A stretch of 52,327 bases of DNA, taken from the NCBI GenBank assembly GCA_016213205.1, contig JACRAZ010000096.1, positions 1-52,327 of the forward strand. The letters run 5' to 3'. Position 1 is the first letter of the stretch, and each line of letters opens with the position of its first letter. This document shows, in pieces, positions 34,200 through 42,311 of this stretch. The notes under the pieces were generated by a model. The model was not told where the DNA came from and did not search any database. It saw nothing but the letters and a program-made list of their open reading frames with translations. Both the position numbers and the translations under genes were made by a program. Source of the stretch: Burkholderiales bacterium. Its GTDB lineage: Bacteria > Pseudomonadota > Gammaproteobacteria > Burkholderiales > Burkholderiaceae_C.

Positions 34200-34457
34200 T
34201 CAGACCGGGGTGACGCTCACGGTCTGGCGATTGAGCGCGCCCTTGACCGCGAAGGACACCTGCCCATCCACCAGCGCGAACAGGGTATGGTCCTTGCCCA
34301 TGCCGACGTTGTCGCCCGCATGGAAGCGCGTGCCGCGCTGCCGCACGATGATCGACCCAGCCGGGATGACCTGGCCACCGAAGGCCTTCACGCCCAGCAT
34401 CTTGGGTTGGGAATCGCGGCCGTTTCGGGTGGAACCGCCGCCCTTTTTCTGTGCCAT
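34200..34457 (-). CDS. rpmA: 50S ribosomal protein L27
   Basis: The 85-aa protein has the L27 pattern: MAQKKGGGSTRNGRDSQPKM, GVKAFGGQVIPAGSIIVRQR and GTRFHAGDNVGMGKDHTLFA. The N-terminus reaches the peptidyl-transferase centre. The start is directly MAQKKGGGST, with no cleaved Firmicute-type extension. It lies 32 bases after rplU, with aggag before the ATG. Confidence 0.98.
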   Translation of the reverse strand: MAQKKGGGSTRNGRDSQPKMLGVKAFGGQVIPAGSIIVRQRGTRFHAGDNVGMGKDHTLFALVDGQVSFAVKGALNRQTVSVTPV

Positions 34458-34489
34458 GGTTCAGAACTCCTGGATGATGTTCGGCTGCG

Positions 34490-34801
34490 TCAGGCGCTGA
34501 CAGCGCTGATTTGCAGTTCGGTGAAGGACTGGCGGTGGCCGCCGTGCCGTTGATAGTGCTTGCGGCGACGCATCTTGAAGATGCGCACCTTGTCGTGCTT
34601 GCCGTGCGACACCACCGTGGCTTTCACGCTGGCGCCGGCCACCAAGGGAGTCCCGACCGTCAGGTCTGCGCCGTTACCGACTGCCAGAACCTGGTCGATG
34701 GTGATCTCTTGGCCCACGTCCGCAGCAATCTCTTCTACCTTGATCTTCTCGCCGGCTGCAACCTTGTATTGCTTGCCACCGGTTTTTATGACCGCGTACA
34801 T
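34490..34801 (-). CDS. rplU: 50S ribosomal protein L21
   Basis: The 103-aa protein begins MYAVIKTGGKQYKVAAGEKI and contains KMRRRKHYQRHGGHRQSFTE, the 23S rRNA-binding C-terminal motif. ATG at 34801 is the conserved start. It heads the rplU-rpmA unit and is divergent from ispB. Confidence 0.98.
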   Translation of the reverse strand: MYAVIKTGGKQYKVAAGEKIKVEEIAADVGQEITIDQVLAVGNGADLTVGTPLVAGASVKATVVSHGKHDKVRIFKMRRRKHYQRHGGHRQSFTELQISAVSA

Positions 34802-34861
34802 ATGTGCCTCTTTACAATGAACTCGATGCTCCAACAGCCCGTGAGGCCGAAGGAACCGAAA

Positions 34862-34870
34862 ATTCTAGCA
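34862..34870 (-). promoter_or_regulatory. Extended -10 promoter for rplU-rpmA
   Basis: On the minus strand TGCTAGAAT is an extended -10 (TGn plus TAGAAT) 60 bases before the rplU ATG. No strong -35 is seen, as expected for extended -10 promoters. The same nine bases occur before tRNA-Pro at 35915-35923. Confidence 0.5.
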
Positions 34871-34939
34871 CGGTGAGCCATCGATGTGGGCCGTCGGTTC
34901 GAACCACGCCTGTCTGCGGGCGAGGCGACAGCCACTCCC

Positions 34940-34945
34940 TATAAT
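34940..34945 (+). promoter_or_regulatory. -10 box for ispB
   Basis: A consensus TATAAT lies 32 bases before the likely GTG start of ispB. The -35 region (34917-34922) is poor. The box is embedded in ccctataat, the same word found in the groES promoter. Confidence 0.6.
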
Positions 34946-34971
34946 TTGAAACCGACTCCGAGTTGCCCAAC

Positions 34972-35955
34972 GTGACCGAAACTTCTGCGCTTACTCACGC
35001 TGCCACCGACCCGATGGCCGCTGAGATGCGACAGGTCGACGAGGTCATCCGTCGGCGACTGTCGTCCGAAGTCGCCCTGATCAATCAGATCTCGCACTAC
35101 ATCGTCAGCGCCGGCGGAAAGCGCATCCGGCCCCGTTTGGTGCTGCTGTTCGCTCAAGCACTCGGATTCGACGGGCCAGCCCGCTTCGAGATGGCCGCCA
35201 CGGTGGAGTTCATTCACACGGCCACATTGCTTCACGACGATGTGGTCGACGAATCGTCCCTTCGACGGGGCCGGCAGACAGCCAATGCCCTGTTCGGGAA
35301 TGCAGCAAGCGTTCTCGTCGGCGACTTCCTGTACTCGCGCGCCTTCCAGATGATGGTCAGCGTCGAACGCATGCGCGTGCTCGAGGTTCTTGCGGACGCA
35401 ACGAACATCATCGCAGAGGGCGAGGTCCTGCAATTGATGAACATGCACGACCCGGACAGCACGGTGGAGGACTACCTGCGTGTCATCCGCTACAAGACTG
35501 CCAAGCTGTTCGAGGCGAGCGCGCGTCTGGGTGCCGTACTCGCGAACGCGGACCCAGCCACCGAGGAGGTCTGCGCCGACTACGGGCGCTCCCTGGGCAC
35601 TGCGTTCCAGATCGTGGACGATCTGCTGGACTACGAAGGCGACACGCACGCGCTCGGCAAGAACGTTGGAGACGATCTGCGCGAAGGAAAGCCTACCTTG
35701 CCCCTGCTCCTGGCGATGCAACGAGGCACCGACGCGCAGCGCCTGCTGATCCGCCATGCCATTGAACATGGCGAAACCGAACGGCTGCCCGAGATCATCG
35801 CGATCGTCCGCCAAACTGGCGCCCTGGAAGCCACGCGTGAGGCCGCCCGCGTGGAAGCGGACAAGGCGCGCAACAGCCTGCGCGCATTGCCCTCGACAAG
35901 AGCGCGGGAAGCTCTGCTAGAATTATGTGTTCGGTCGGTCGAGAGATCGTCCTGA
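34972..35955 (+). CDS. ispB: Octaprenyl diphosphate synthase (trans-polyprenyl transferase)
   Basis: Extends farnesyl diphosphate to the octaprenyl side chain of ubiquinone. The protein of about 327 aa has both aspartate-rich motifs: first DDVVDESSLRRG (within HTATLLHDDVVD), second DDLLDYEGD (within QIVDDLLDY). It also has GGKRIRPRLVLL and ARLGAVL. GTG at 34972 or TTG at 34963 can start it; GTG gives the better start codon. Chain length is assigned from the usual role at this locus and not from the sequence alone. Confidence 0.93.
   Translation: MTETSALTHAATDPMAAEMRQVDEVIRRRLSSEVALINQISHYIVSAGGKRIRPRLVLLFAQALGFDGPARFEMAATVEFIHTATLLHDDVVDESSLRRGRQTANALFGNAASVLVGDFLYSRAFQMMVSVERMRVLEVLADATNIIAEGEVLQLMNMHDPDSTVEDYLRVIRYKTAKLFEASARLGAVLANADPATEEVCADYGRSLGTAFQIVDDLLDYEGDTHALGKNVGDDLREGKPTLPLLLAMQRGTDAQRLLIRHAIEHGETERLPEIIAIVRQTGALEATREAARVEADKARNSLRALPSTRAREALLELCVRSVERSS
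35915..35923 (+). promoter_or_regulatory. Extended -10 promoter inside the ispB 3' end, for tRNA-Pro
   Basis: TGCTAGAAT at 35915-35923 lies about 80 bases before the tRNA-Pro 5' end, in the ispB coding region. The word tcgaca 19 bases upstream is a weak -35. It would give a short tRNA precursor. Confidence 0.42.
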
Positions 35956-36005
35956 CCAGAAACTGGCTCCCCGGCGCGGAACAATGCGCCGCGCGAGAGC
36001 CACAT

Positions 36006-36082
36006 CGGGGTGTAGCTTAGCCTGGTAGAGCGCTACGTTCGGGACGTAGAGGCCGGAGGTTCGAATCCTCTCACCCCGACCA
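36006..36082 (+). tRNA. tRNA-Pro (CGG)
   Basis: Acceptor CGGGGTG pairs with CACCCCG, discriminator A, encoded CCA. The anticodon arm CTACG-TTCGGGA-CGTAG gives CGG. The T arm is GGAGG-TTCGAAT-CCTCT with one G-T pair. It sits between ispB and pilB, the usual Burkholderiales position. Confidence 0.97.
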
Positions 36083-36196
36083 TTTCCTTCAAGGGTCGTG
36101 CACGTTGCCAGGACGTGCCTGGGCCAGTGACGCAGCAGTAACCTTGCGTGAACTGGGCCCAAAACCTGACGCTACTTCGGTTTACAGTGCGCAATG

Positions 36197-36218
36197 GATC
36201 AGTGATCATGATCTGATC
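36197..36218. promoter_or_regulatory. Inverted repeat in the pilB upstream region
   Basis: gatcag (36197-36202) and ctgatc (36213-36218) flank a perfect gatcatgatc-type core, 29 bases before the pilB GTG. It may be a protein-binding site controlling pilB, or a chance cluster of GATC words. No clear -10/-35 or sigma-54 element was recognised in the 164-base gap. Confidence 0.35.
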
Positions 36219-36246
36219 GCCTCATTGTCAGCATTGCAGCAACCGC

Positions 36247-37962
36247 GTGGATACATTGGTCGACAGCCAGCAAAGCAGCCTCTCCGGCGTAGCGAGAGTG
36301 CTTGTGCACGCCGGCAAGCTGACCGCCAAGGCAGCAGAAGACCTCTCGAAGATCGCCACCGACCGCAAGATCGGCTTCGTCGCTTCGGTGATCGCTTCTG
36401 GTGCCGTGTCGGCATCCGACTTGGCGCACACCTTGTCGAACACCTTGGCGGTCCCGCTGGTCGATCTCAATGCCGTCGACACCGAGAAGGTGCCTAAGGG
36501 CATCGTCGACAACAAGCTCGCGCAGCAATACCAGATCGTGGTGCTGGCCAAGCGTGGCAGCCGCCTGTTCATCGGTGGTGCCGACCCCACGGACCAGGAA
36601 GCCACTGAACGAATCAAGTTCGCCACGCAGTTGTCGCCGGAGTGGGTGATCGTCGAGTACGACAAGCTCGCACGGATGCTGGAGTCACAGGGCACGAGCG
36701 CCAACGAGGCCCTGGAGAACATCGCCGCCTCGGACTTCGAGTTCGACATCACCGAGGAAGAGACCTCTGCCGAGGCCGCAGACGTCGTCTCGGACGTGGA
36801 GGATGCACCGGTCGTTCGGTTCCTGCAGAAGATGCTGATCGACGCGATCAACCTGCGCGCCTCCGACCTGCACTTCGAACCCTACGAGAACATTTATCGC
36901 GTTCGTTTCCGGGTGGACGGCGAACTGCGCGAGATCACTCAGCCTCCATTGGCCATCAAGGAAAAGCTGGCCTCGCGCATCAAGGTCATCAGCAAACTCG
37001 ACATCTCCGAGAAGCGGGTGCCACAAGACGGCCGGATGAAGCTGAAGTTCGGCAGCAAGGCGATCGACTTCCGTATCTCCACCCTTCCCACGCTGTTCGG
37101 CGAGAAGATCGTCATCCGGATTCTCGACCCGTCGAGCGCCAAGCTTGGCATCGAGGCGCTTGGCTACGAGAAGATCGAGAAAGAACGCCTGCTTGCTGCG
37201 ATCGTGCGGCCCTATGGCATGGTGCTCGTCACCGGACCCACGGGTTCCGGCAAGACAGTGTCGCTGTACACCTGCCTGAACATCCTGAATCAGCCTGGCG
37301 TGAACATCTCGACCGTGGAGGACCCGGCCGAAATCAACCTGCCCGGCATCAACCAGGTCAACGTGAACGACAAGGCCGGGCTCACGTTCGCAGCTGCGCT
37401 GAAGTCGTTCCTGCGGCAGGATCCAGACATCATCATGGTCGGCGAGATCCGCGACCTCGAGACGGCGGACATCGCCATCAAGGCCGCGCAGACGGGCCAC
37501 ATGGTCATGTCGACCTTGCACACCAACGATGCACCGACCACGTTGACGCGATTGTTGAACATGGGCGTGCCCCCGTTCAACATCGCATCCAGCGTGATCC
37601 TGATCACCGCGCAACGCCTGGCGCGCCGGCTGTGCGAGAACTGCAAGCAGCCCGCGGACTATCCGCGCGAGGCCATGCTGCGAGCAGGCTACAGGCCGGA
37701 AGACCTCGACGGCAGCTGGCGTCCGTTCCGGGCGGTCGGCTGCGCAGCGTGCAACGGGGGCTACAAGGGACGGCTGGGCCTGTACCAGGTGATGCCGATC
37801 ACCGAAGCGCAGCAACGCATCATCCTGGCCGAAGGCACGGCGATGGACATTGCCGAGCAGGCCCGCAAGGACGGCGTGCGGGATCTTCGCCAGTCCGGCC
37901 TGATCAAGGTTCGTGCGGGCGTGACAACGCTCGAAGAAGTGATTGCCGTAACCAATGAATGA
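36247..37962 (+). CDS. pilB: Type IV pilus assembly ATPase PilB
   Basis: Hexameric ATPase that powers pilus extension. The 571-aa protein has an N-terminal MshEN-like domain (residues 1-150) and a PilB/GspE core: Asp box RASDLHFEPYENIYRVRFRV, Walker A VTGPTGSGKTVSLYTCL, VEDPAEINLPGINQV, Walker B DIIMVGEIRDLETA and the His box TGHMVMSTLHTNDA. A zinc four-Cys motif (CENC and CAAC, about residues 462-502) is complete. Start GTG at 36247. It is the first of pilB-pilC-pilD; no pilA is in the window. Confidence 0.97.
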   Translation: MDTLVDSQQSSLSGVARVLVHAGKLTAKAAEDLSKIATDRKIGFVASVIASGAVSASDLAHTLSNTLAVPLVDLNAVDTEKVPKGIVDNKLAQQYQIVVLAKRGSRLFIGGADPTDQEATERIKFATQLSPEWVIVEYDKLARMLESQGTSANEALENIAASDFEFDITEEETSAEAADVVSDVEDAPVVRFLQKMLIDAINLRASDLHFEPYENIYRVRFRVDGELREITQPPLAIKEKLASRIKVISKLDISEKRVPQDGRMKLKFGSKAIDFRISTLPTLFGEKIVIRILDPSSAKLGIEALGYEKIEKERLLAAIVRPYGMVLVTGPTGSGKTVSLYTCLNILNQPGVNISTVEDPAEINLPGINQVNVNDKAGLTFAAALKSFLRQDPDIIMVGEIRDLETADIAIKAAQTGHMVMSTLHTNDAPTTLTRLLNMGVPPFNIASSVILITAQRLARRLCENCKQPADYPREAMLRAGYRPEDLDGSWRPFRAVGCAACNGGYKGRLGLYQVMPITEAQQRIILAEGTAMDIAEQARKDGVRDLRQSGLIKVRAGVTTLEEVIAVTNE

Positions 37963-38011
37963 CCCACTGGCCCGCGAGCCCCGGGTCTGAAACGATGGAG
38001 CCTCGATAGCC

Positions 38012-39232
38012 ATGGCGACTGCACAAGCCGCGAGAAACATCAAGGAAATGGTGTTTGAGTGGGAAGGGCGCGACAAGAACGGCAAGATCGTTCGCGGTGA
38101 GGTGCGTGCCGGCGGTGAGGCCGCTGTCAGCGCCAGCCTGCGCCGGCAGGGCATCCTGCTGACGAAGCTGAAAAAGCGCCGCACCAGTGGTGGACGCTCG
38201 ATCAAGCAGAAGGACATCGCACTCTTCACTCGCCAGTTGGCGACCATGATGAAGGCCGGCGTACCGCTGCTGCAATCGTTCGACATCGTGGCGCGCGGCG
38301 CCACCAACCCCAAGCTCACGCGGCTGCTCAACGACATCCGCTCCGATGTCGAAACCGGAACCAGCCTGTCGGCCGCGTTTCGCAAGCACCCGATGTACTT
38401 CGATGCGCTGTACTGCAACCTGGTCGAAGCAGGTGAGGCTGGCGGCATCCTCGAAGCACTGCTTGAACGGCTGGCGATCTACCAGGAAAAGACGCTGGCC
38501 CTGAAGGCCAAGATCAAGTCGGCGCTGATGTACCCGATCTCGGTGCTGGTGGTGGCCTTCATCGTGCTGACGGTCATCATGATCAAGGTGATCCCCGCGT
38601 TCAAGGATGTGTTCCGCTCCTTCGGGGCCGATTTGCCGGCGCCCACGCTGGCCGTCATCGCGATGTCGGAGTTCTTCGTCGCGTACTGGTACATCATCTT
38701 CGGCATCCTGATCGGCGGCGGCTACTTCTTCTTCGAGAGCTGGAAACGCTCCGAGAAGATGCAGAAGACCATGGACCGCCTGCTGCTGCGCATCCCGGTG
38801 TTCGGGTCGCTGATCAACAAGTCCGTCATCGCTCGCTGGACACGCACGCTCTCGACGATGTTCGCCGCAGGCGTGCCACTGGTCGAGGCGCTGGACTCGG
38901 TGGGCGGTGCCTCGGGCAACGCGGTGTACCTCGAGGCAACACAAGCCATCCAGCGCGACGTCTCCACCGGATCTGCGTTGACCACCGCGATGCAGTCGAC
39001 CGGCGTGTTCCCGAACATGGTGCTGCAGATGACAGCGATCGGCGAAGAGGCCGGCTCTCTGGACCACATGCTCGGCAAGGCGGCCGAGTTCTACGAGGAA
39101 GAGGTCGACGAGATGGTCAAGGGCCTGTCCAGCCTGATGGAGCCTTTCATCATCGTGATCCTCGGCGTGCTGATCGGCGGCATCGTGGTCGCAATGTACC
39201 TGCCGATCTTCAAGCTCGGCGCTGTGGTCTGA
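38012..39232 (+). CDS. pilC: Type IV pilus inner-membrane platform protein PilC
   Basis: The 406-aa protein has two T2SSF repeats (FTRQLATMMKAGVPLLQSFD, and a second WTRTLSTMFAAGVPLVEALD) and three predicted membrane segments near residues 172-200, 220-245 and 375-400. It forms the platform that couples PilB rotation to pilin insertion. It begins after 49 bases from pilB, and pilD follows seven bases later. Confidence 0.97.
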   Translation: MATAQAARNIKEMVFEWEGRDKNGKIVRGEVRAGGEAAVSASLRRQGILLTKLKKRRTSGGRSIKQKDIALFTRQLATMMKAGVPLLQSFDIVARGATNPKLTRLLNDIRSDVETGTSLSAAFRKHPMYFDALYCNLVEAGEAGGILEALLERLAIYQEKTLALKAKIKSALMYPISVLVVAFIVLTVIMIKVIPAFKDVFRSFGADLPAPTLAVIAMSEFFVAYWYIIFGILIGGGYFFFESWKRSEKMQKTMDRLLLRIPVFGSLINKSVIARWTRTLSTMFAAGVPLVEALDSVGGASGNAVYLEATQAIQRDVSTGSALTTAMQSTGVFPNMVLQMTAIGEEAGSLDHMLGKAAEFYEEEVDEMVKGLSSLMEPFIIVILGVLIGGIVVAMYLPIFKLGAVV

Positions 39233-39238
39233 CACCGC

Positions 39239-40171
39239 ATGGCAGGCCTGCCGTGGGATTGGCTGCTGTCTCCGTGGATGCTGGCCGTGCTGGGCTTGGC
39301 GATCGGCAGTTTCCTGAACGTGGTGATCCACCGGAAGCCGATCATGCTCGAGCGCGCCTGGTTGGGCGACGTGGCGCACTATCTGCAAGATGGTTCAGCC
39401 ATGCAGCGTGCCTTGGGAGCGACAGCTCAACGCGTGTCGGCGCTGGCTGACGTCGGCCGCGTGCTCGGTGACGAACTCAAGGCCCTGCCGCCGTTGACCC
39501 TGTCCCGGCCGCGATCGCGATGCCCGCAGTGCGGCCACGCGATCGCGTGGCACGAGAACATCCCCCTGTTGGGTTGGTTGCGCTTGCGTGGTCGCTGCGC
39601 TGGGTGCGGCACACGCATCGCCGCCCGCTACCCGCTGGTGGAAACGACAACCGGCATGCTGTTCTTCCTCGTGGCCTGGCACTTTGGCTCCGGCACGACG
39701 ACGGTGGTGTACTGCGCGGCCGTGTCGCTGCTGATGGCCGCTGCGTTGATCGACCTGGACACGACCTTGCTGCCAGACGACCTGACATTGCCGTTGATCG
39801 CGCTGGGGCTGCTGGCCGCGTGGCGGGGCTGGACACCGGTGTCGCTGCCGGATGCCGCGCTGGGTGCCTTGTTCGGTTACCTGTCCTTGTGGTCGGTGGC
39901 GCGCCTGTACAAGGCGTTGCGCCATGTCGAAGGCATGGCCGAGGGCGACTTCAAGCTGCTGGCGGGCCTGGGTGCCCTGCTGGGATGGCAGGTGCTGGCC
40001 TCGATCATCCTGCTGTCCTCCGCGGTCGGCGCCTGCGTCGGCATCTACATGATCCTGGCGCGCGGCCACGGGCGCAGCGTGCCGATTCCCTTCGGCCCGT
40101 ACCTGGCGGGTGGCGGCGTCGCGGCGATGTTCTTCGGCACCACGCTCACCCGGCTGTGGTTTCCGGCTTGA
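39239..40171 (+). CDS. pilD: Prepilin peptidase/N-methyltransferase PilD
   Basis: Cleaves prepilin leader peptides and methylates the new N-terminus. The 310-aa membrane protein has GLAIGSFLNVVIHRKPIMLE, the zinc tetracysteine cytoplasmic loop (CPQCGHAIAWHENIPLLGW, then CAGCGTRI) and both catalytic aspartates (ALIDLDTTLLPDD and GMAEGDFKLLAGLG). Between residues 45 and 90 it has an insertion (GDVAHYLQDGSAMQRALGAT) found in the long beta-proteobacterial type. The stop overlaps the coaE TTG. Confidence 0.96.
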   Translation: MAGLPWDWLLSPWMLAVLGLAIGSFLNVVIHRKPIMLERAWLGDVAHYLQDGSAMQRALGATAQRVSALADVGRVLGDELKALPPLTLSRPRSRCPQCGHAIAWHENIPLLGWLRLRGRCAGCGTRIAARYPLVETTTGMLFFLVAWHFGSGTTTVVYCAAVSLLMAAALIDLDTTLLPDDLTLPLIALGLLAAWRGWTPVSLPDAALGALFGYLSLWSVARLYKALRHVEGMAEGDFKLLAGLGALLGWQVLASIILLSSAVGACVGIYMILARGHGRSVPIPFGPYLAGGGVAAMFFGTTLTRLWFPA

Positions 40172-40779
40172 GCGCGCCAACCGTGCGCCACATCGGCCTC
40201 ACCGGGGGCATCGGCAGTGGCAAGAGCACGGTGGCCAAGGCACTGGTGGCGCTGGGGGCCACGCTGGTGGACACCGACGCGATCGCGCATGCGCTCACAG
40301 GCCCCGGCGGCCGAGCGATGCCTCTGCTTCGCGAGGCCTTCGGAGACGACGTGGCCACGACCGATGGCGCCCTGGACCGTGCGCGCATGCGGGCACTGGT
40401 GTTCGCCGATGCCCAGGCCAAGCAGCGGCTCGAACGCATCCTGCACCCGATGATTGGCCAGGAAGCGCAACACCAGGCCGCCGCGACGCCTGGACCGGTG
40501 GTGTTCGATGTGCCGCTGCTGTCCGAGTCCAGCCACTGGCGCCAGCGCTGCGACCGCATTCTCGTGGTCGACTGCCCGGAGGACACCCAGGTGGCCCGGG
40601 TGGTGGCCCGTTCGGGCTGGGACGAACAGCAGGTGCGGCACGTCATCGCCCAGCAAGCCACCCGCAGCGCACGGCGCTCGATCGCGGACGCCGTGATCTA
40701 CAACGACGGCCTGACCTTCGATGCCCTGCGCGACGAGTTGGCGGTGCTGTGGCACCAGTGGTTTCCGGCGGCCCGCTGA
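40168..40779 (+). CDS. coaE: Dephospho-CoA kinase
   Basis: Last step of CoA synthesis. The 203-aa protein has P-loop IGLTGGIGSGKSTVAKAL at the N-terminus, LVDTDAIAHALTGPGG, VVFDVPLLSES and the lid RSGWDEQQVRHVIAQQ. Start is uncertain: TTG 40168 overlaps the pilD stop, while GTG 40183 (MRHIGLTGG) matches the shortest family form. It follows pilD, as in most proteobacteria. CoaD at 19208 acts one step earlier. Confidence 0.94.
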   Translation: MSAPTVRHIGLTGGIGSGKSTVAKALVALGATLVDTDAIAHALTGPGGRAMPLLREAFGDDVATTDGALDRARMRALVFADAQAKQRLERILHPMIGQEAQHQAAATPGPVVFDVPLLSESSHWRQRCDRILVVDCPEDTQVARVVARSGWDEQQVRHVIAQQATRSARRSIADAVIYNDGLTFDALRDELAVLWHQWFPAAR

Positions 40780-40857
40780 CGCGCCGCAGTCCCACCGTGT
40801 GAAACAATCCCGCAGTGCGGCCGGCCCGGCAGCGGCCGCGTGACGAGGAAGCGCGAC

Positions 40858-41613
40858 TTGGTCCTGTACGAATACCCGTTCAACGAGAGCATCCGCACGA
40901 TGTTGCGGCTGGAGCACCTGTTCGACCGGCTCGGCCAATTGATGCCTCGGGACGCCGCGGTCGACCACCACTTTGCACTCGTCACGCTGTTCGAGATCAT
41001 GGACGTCTCGTCGCGTGCCGACCTGAAGTCCGACCTGCTGAAGGAACTGGAGCGGCACAAGGCCCAGCTGACCGCCTATCGCAGCAACCCGCAGGTCTCG
41101 CAGGCTGCGCTGGACGGGGTGATCGCTCGCATCGACCATGCCTTCGAGGGCCTGAACCAGCAGGCCGGCAAGGCCACGCAGCCGCTGGCTGCCAACGAGT
41201 GGCTGATGAGCGTGCGCAGCCGCATCAGTATCCCGGGCGGCACCTGCGAGTTCGACCTGCCGGCCTACTACGCCTGGCAGCAACTCGACGGTGCCAAGCG
41301 CCGCGCCGACCTGGCGCAGTGGGTGGCCACGCTGGCACCGCTGGCCGAGGCGCTGCAGGTGCTGCTGCAACTGCTGCGCGATGCGGGTGCCCCGCACAAG
41401 GTGATGACCACCGGCGGCCAGTACCAGCAGAGCCTGCCACAAGGACGCAGCTACCAGTTGCTGCGCCTGCGGCTTGACGAGACCTTGGGGCTCATCCCCG
41501 AGATCAGCGGGCACCGGTTGATGGTGTCGATCCGCCTGATGCGTTGTGATGCCGACGGCCGGCTGCGCCCCGCACACGAGGACATGGCGCTCGAGCTCGC
41601 GCTGTGCGCATGA
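40858..41613 (+). CDS. zapD: Cell division protein ZapD
   Basis: Cross-links FtsZ filaments at the division ring. The 251-aa protein has VLYEYPFNESIRTMLRLEHL, FEIMDVSSRADLKSDLLKEL, DLPAYYAWQQL and the C-terminal GRSYQLLRLRLDETLGLIPE. TTG at 40858 is chosen because it gives the normal (I/V)LYEYPF start and gagga lies 8 bases upstream; GTG 40840 would add six basic residues without a ribosome site. It lies between coaE and yacG as usual. Confidence 0.93.
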   Translation: MVLYEYPFNESIRTMLRLEHLFDRLGQLMPRDAAVDHHFALVTLFEIMDVSSRADLKSDLLKELERHKAQLTAYRSNPQVSQAALDGVIARIDHAFEGLNQQAGKATQPLAANEWLMSVRSRISIPGGTCEFDLPAYYAWQQLDGAKRRADLAQWVATLAPLAEALQVLLQLLRDAGAPHKVMTTGGQYQQSLPQGRSYQLLRLRLDETLGLIPEISGHRLMVSIRLMRCDADGRLRPAHEDMALELALCA

Positions 41614-41620
41614 ACCCGCC

Positions 41621-41842
41621 ATGAGCACGCCCGACAGCCCCGACTTGCCAGCGCGCGCAGCGCGCCTGGTGCCGTGCCCGACCTGCGGTCAGCAGGTGCC
41701 CTACTCGACAGGCAACCCCTGGCGCCCCTTCTGCAGCGAACGCTGCCGCAGCGTGGACCTGGGGGCCTGGGCGACCGAACGTTACCGCGTCCAGGCGCAG
41801 CCGGACCCCGACGACGAGGTGCCGGACACGCCCGCGCATTGA
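41621..41842 (+). CDS. yacG: DNA gyrase inhibitor/zinc protein YacG
   Basis: The 73-aa protein has the zinc finger CPTCGQQVPYSTGNPWRPFC with final SERC (C-x2-C-x15-C-x3-C), then VDLGAWATERYRV. This is the YacG fold that binds GyrB and blocks DNA binding. It begins seven bases after the zapD stop and is convergent with the chemosensory cluster. Confidence 0.95.
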   Translation: MSTPDSPDLPARAARLVPCPTCGQQVPYSTGNPWRPFCSERCRSVDLGAWATERYRVQAQPDPDDEVPDTPAH

Positions 41843-41904
41843 AGGCGGCGTCCACCGCCGCGCCCGGGCGGCGGGTGCGGCACAGTGTCACGCCAGCCGG
41901 CGCT

Positions 41905-42273
41905 TCAGGCGCCGGCCAACTTGCGGAACGTGGCCAGCACCGCGTTGCCGTTGAACGGCTTGACGATCCAGCCCTTGATGCCGGCGGCCTTGCCGCGCTC
42001 TTTCATCAGCGGCGAGTTCTCGGTGGTCAGCATCACGATGTTGACGCTGGTGTTGTTCAGCTCGCTGCGGATCTTCTCGGCCATCGTCAAGCCGTCCATG
42101 TTGGGCATGTTGACGTCGCTGACGATGAGCTTGATCTGCGGATCGCTCTTGAGCTTGGTGAGTCCGTCGCGGCCATCCACGGCGGTGGCGACATTCAGGC
42201 CGTTCTTCTTCAGGAACTCGCTGACTTCGCCGCGCACGGTGCTGGAATCGTCGACAACCAGGATCTGGGCCAT
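41905..42273 (-). CDS. CheY-like single-domain response regulator
   Basis: The 122-aa receiver has all phosphorylation residues: acidic pair in LVVDDSSTVR (residues 8-9), acceptor Asp in IVSDVNMPNMDGL (about residue 53), Thr in VMLTTENS and Lys in WIVKPFNG. There is no output domain, so it acts by binding a partner. It is the last gene of the signalling cluster and its only intact receiver. It is the expected phosphate acceptor of the CheA-type kinase encoded upstream. aggta precedes the ATG. Confidence 0.93.
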   Translation of the reverse strand: MAQILVVDDSSTVRGEVSEFLKKNGLNVATAVDGRDGLTKLKSDPQIKLIVSDVNMPNMDGLTMAEKIRSELNNTSVNIVMLTTENSPLMKERGKAAGIKGWIVKPFNGNAVLATFRKLAGA

Positions 42274-42311
42274 GGGGGGTACCTCTTGCGTTGGGGCAGT
42301 TGCGCCGGGGT

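Noticed and set aside
41896..41916. 8-bp hairpin at the stop of the CheY-like gene
   Set aside because: No T-tract and it is partly coding; too little to call a terminator between the convergent genes.
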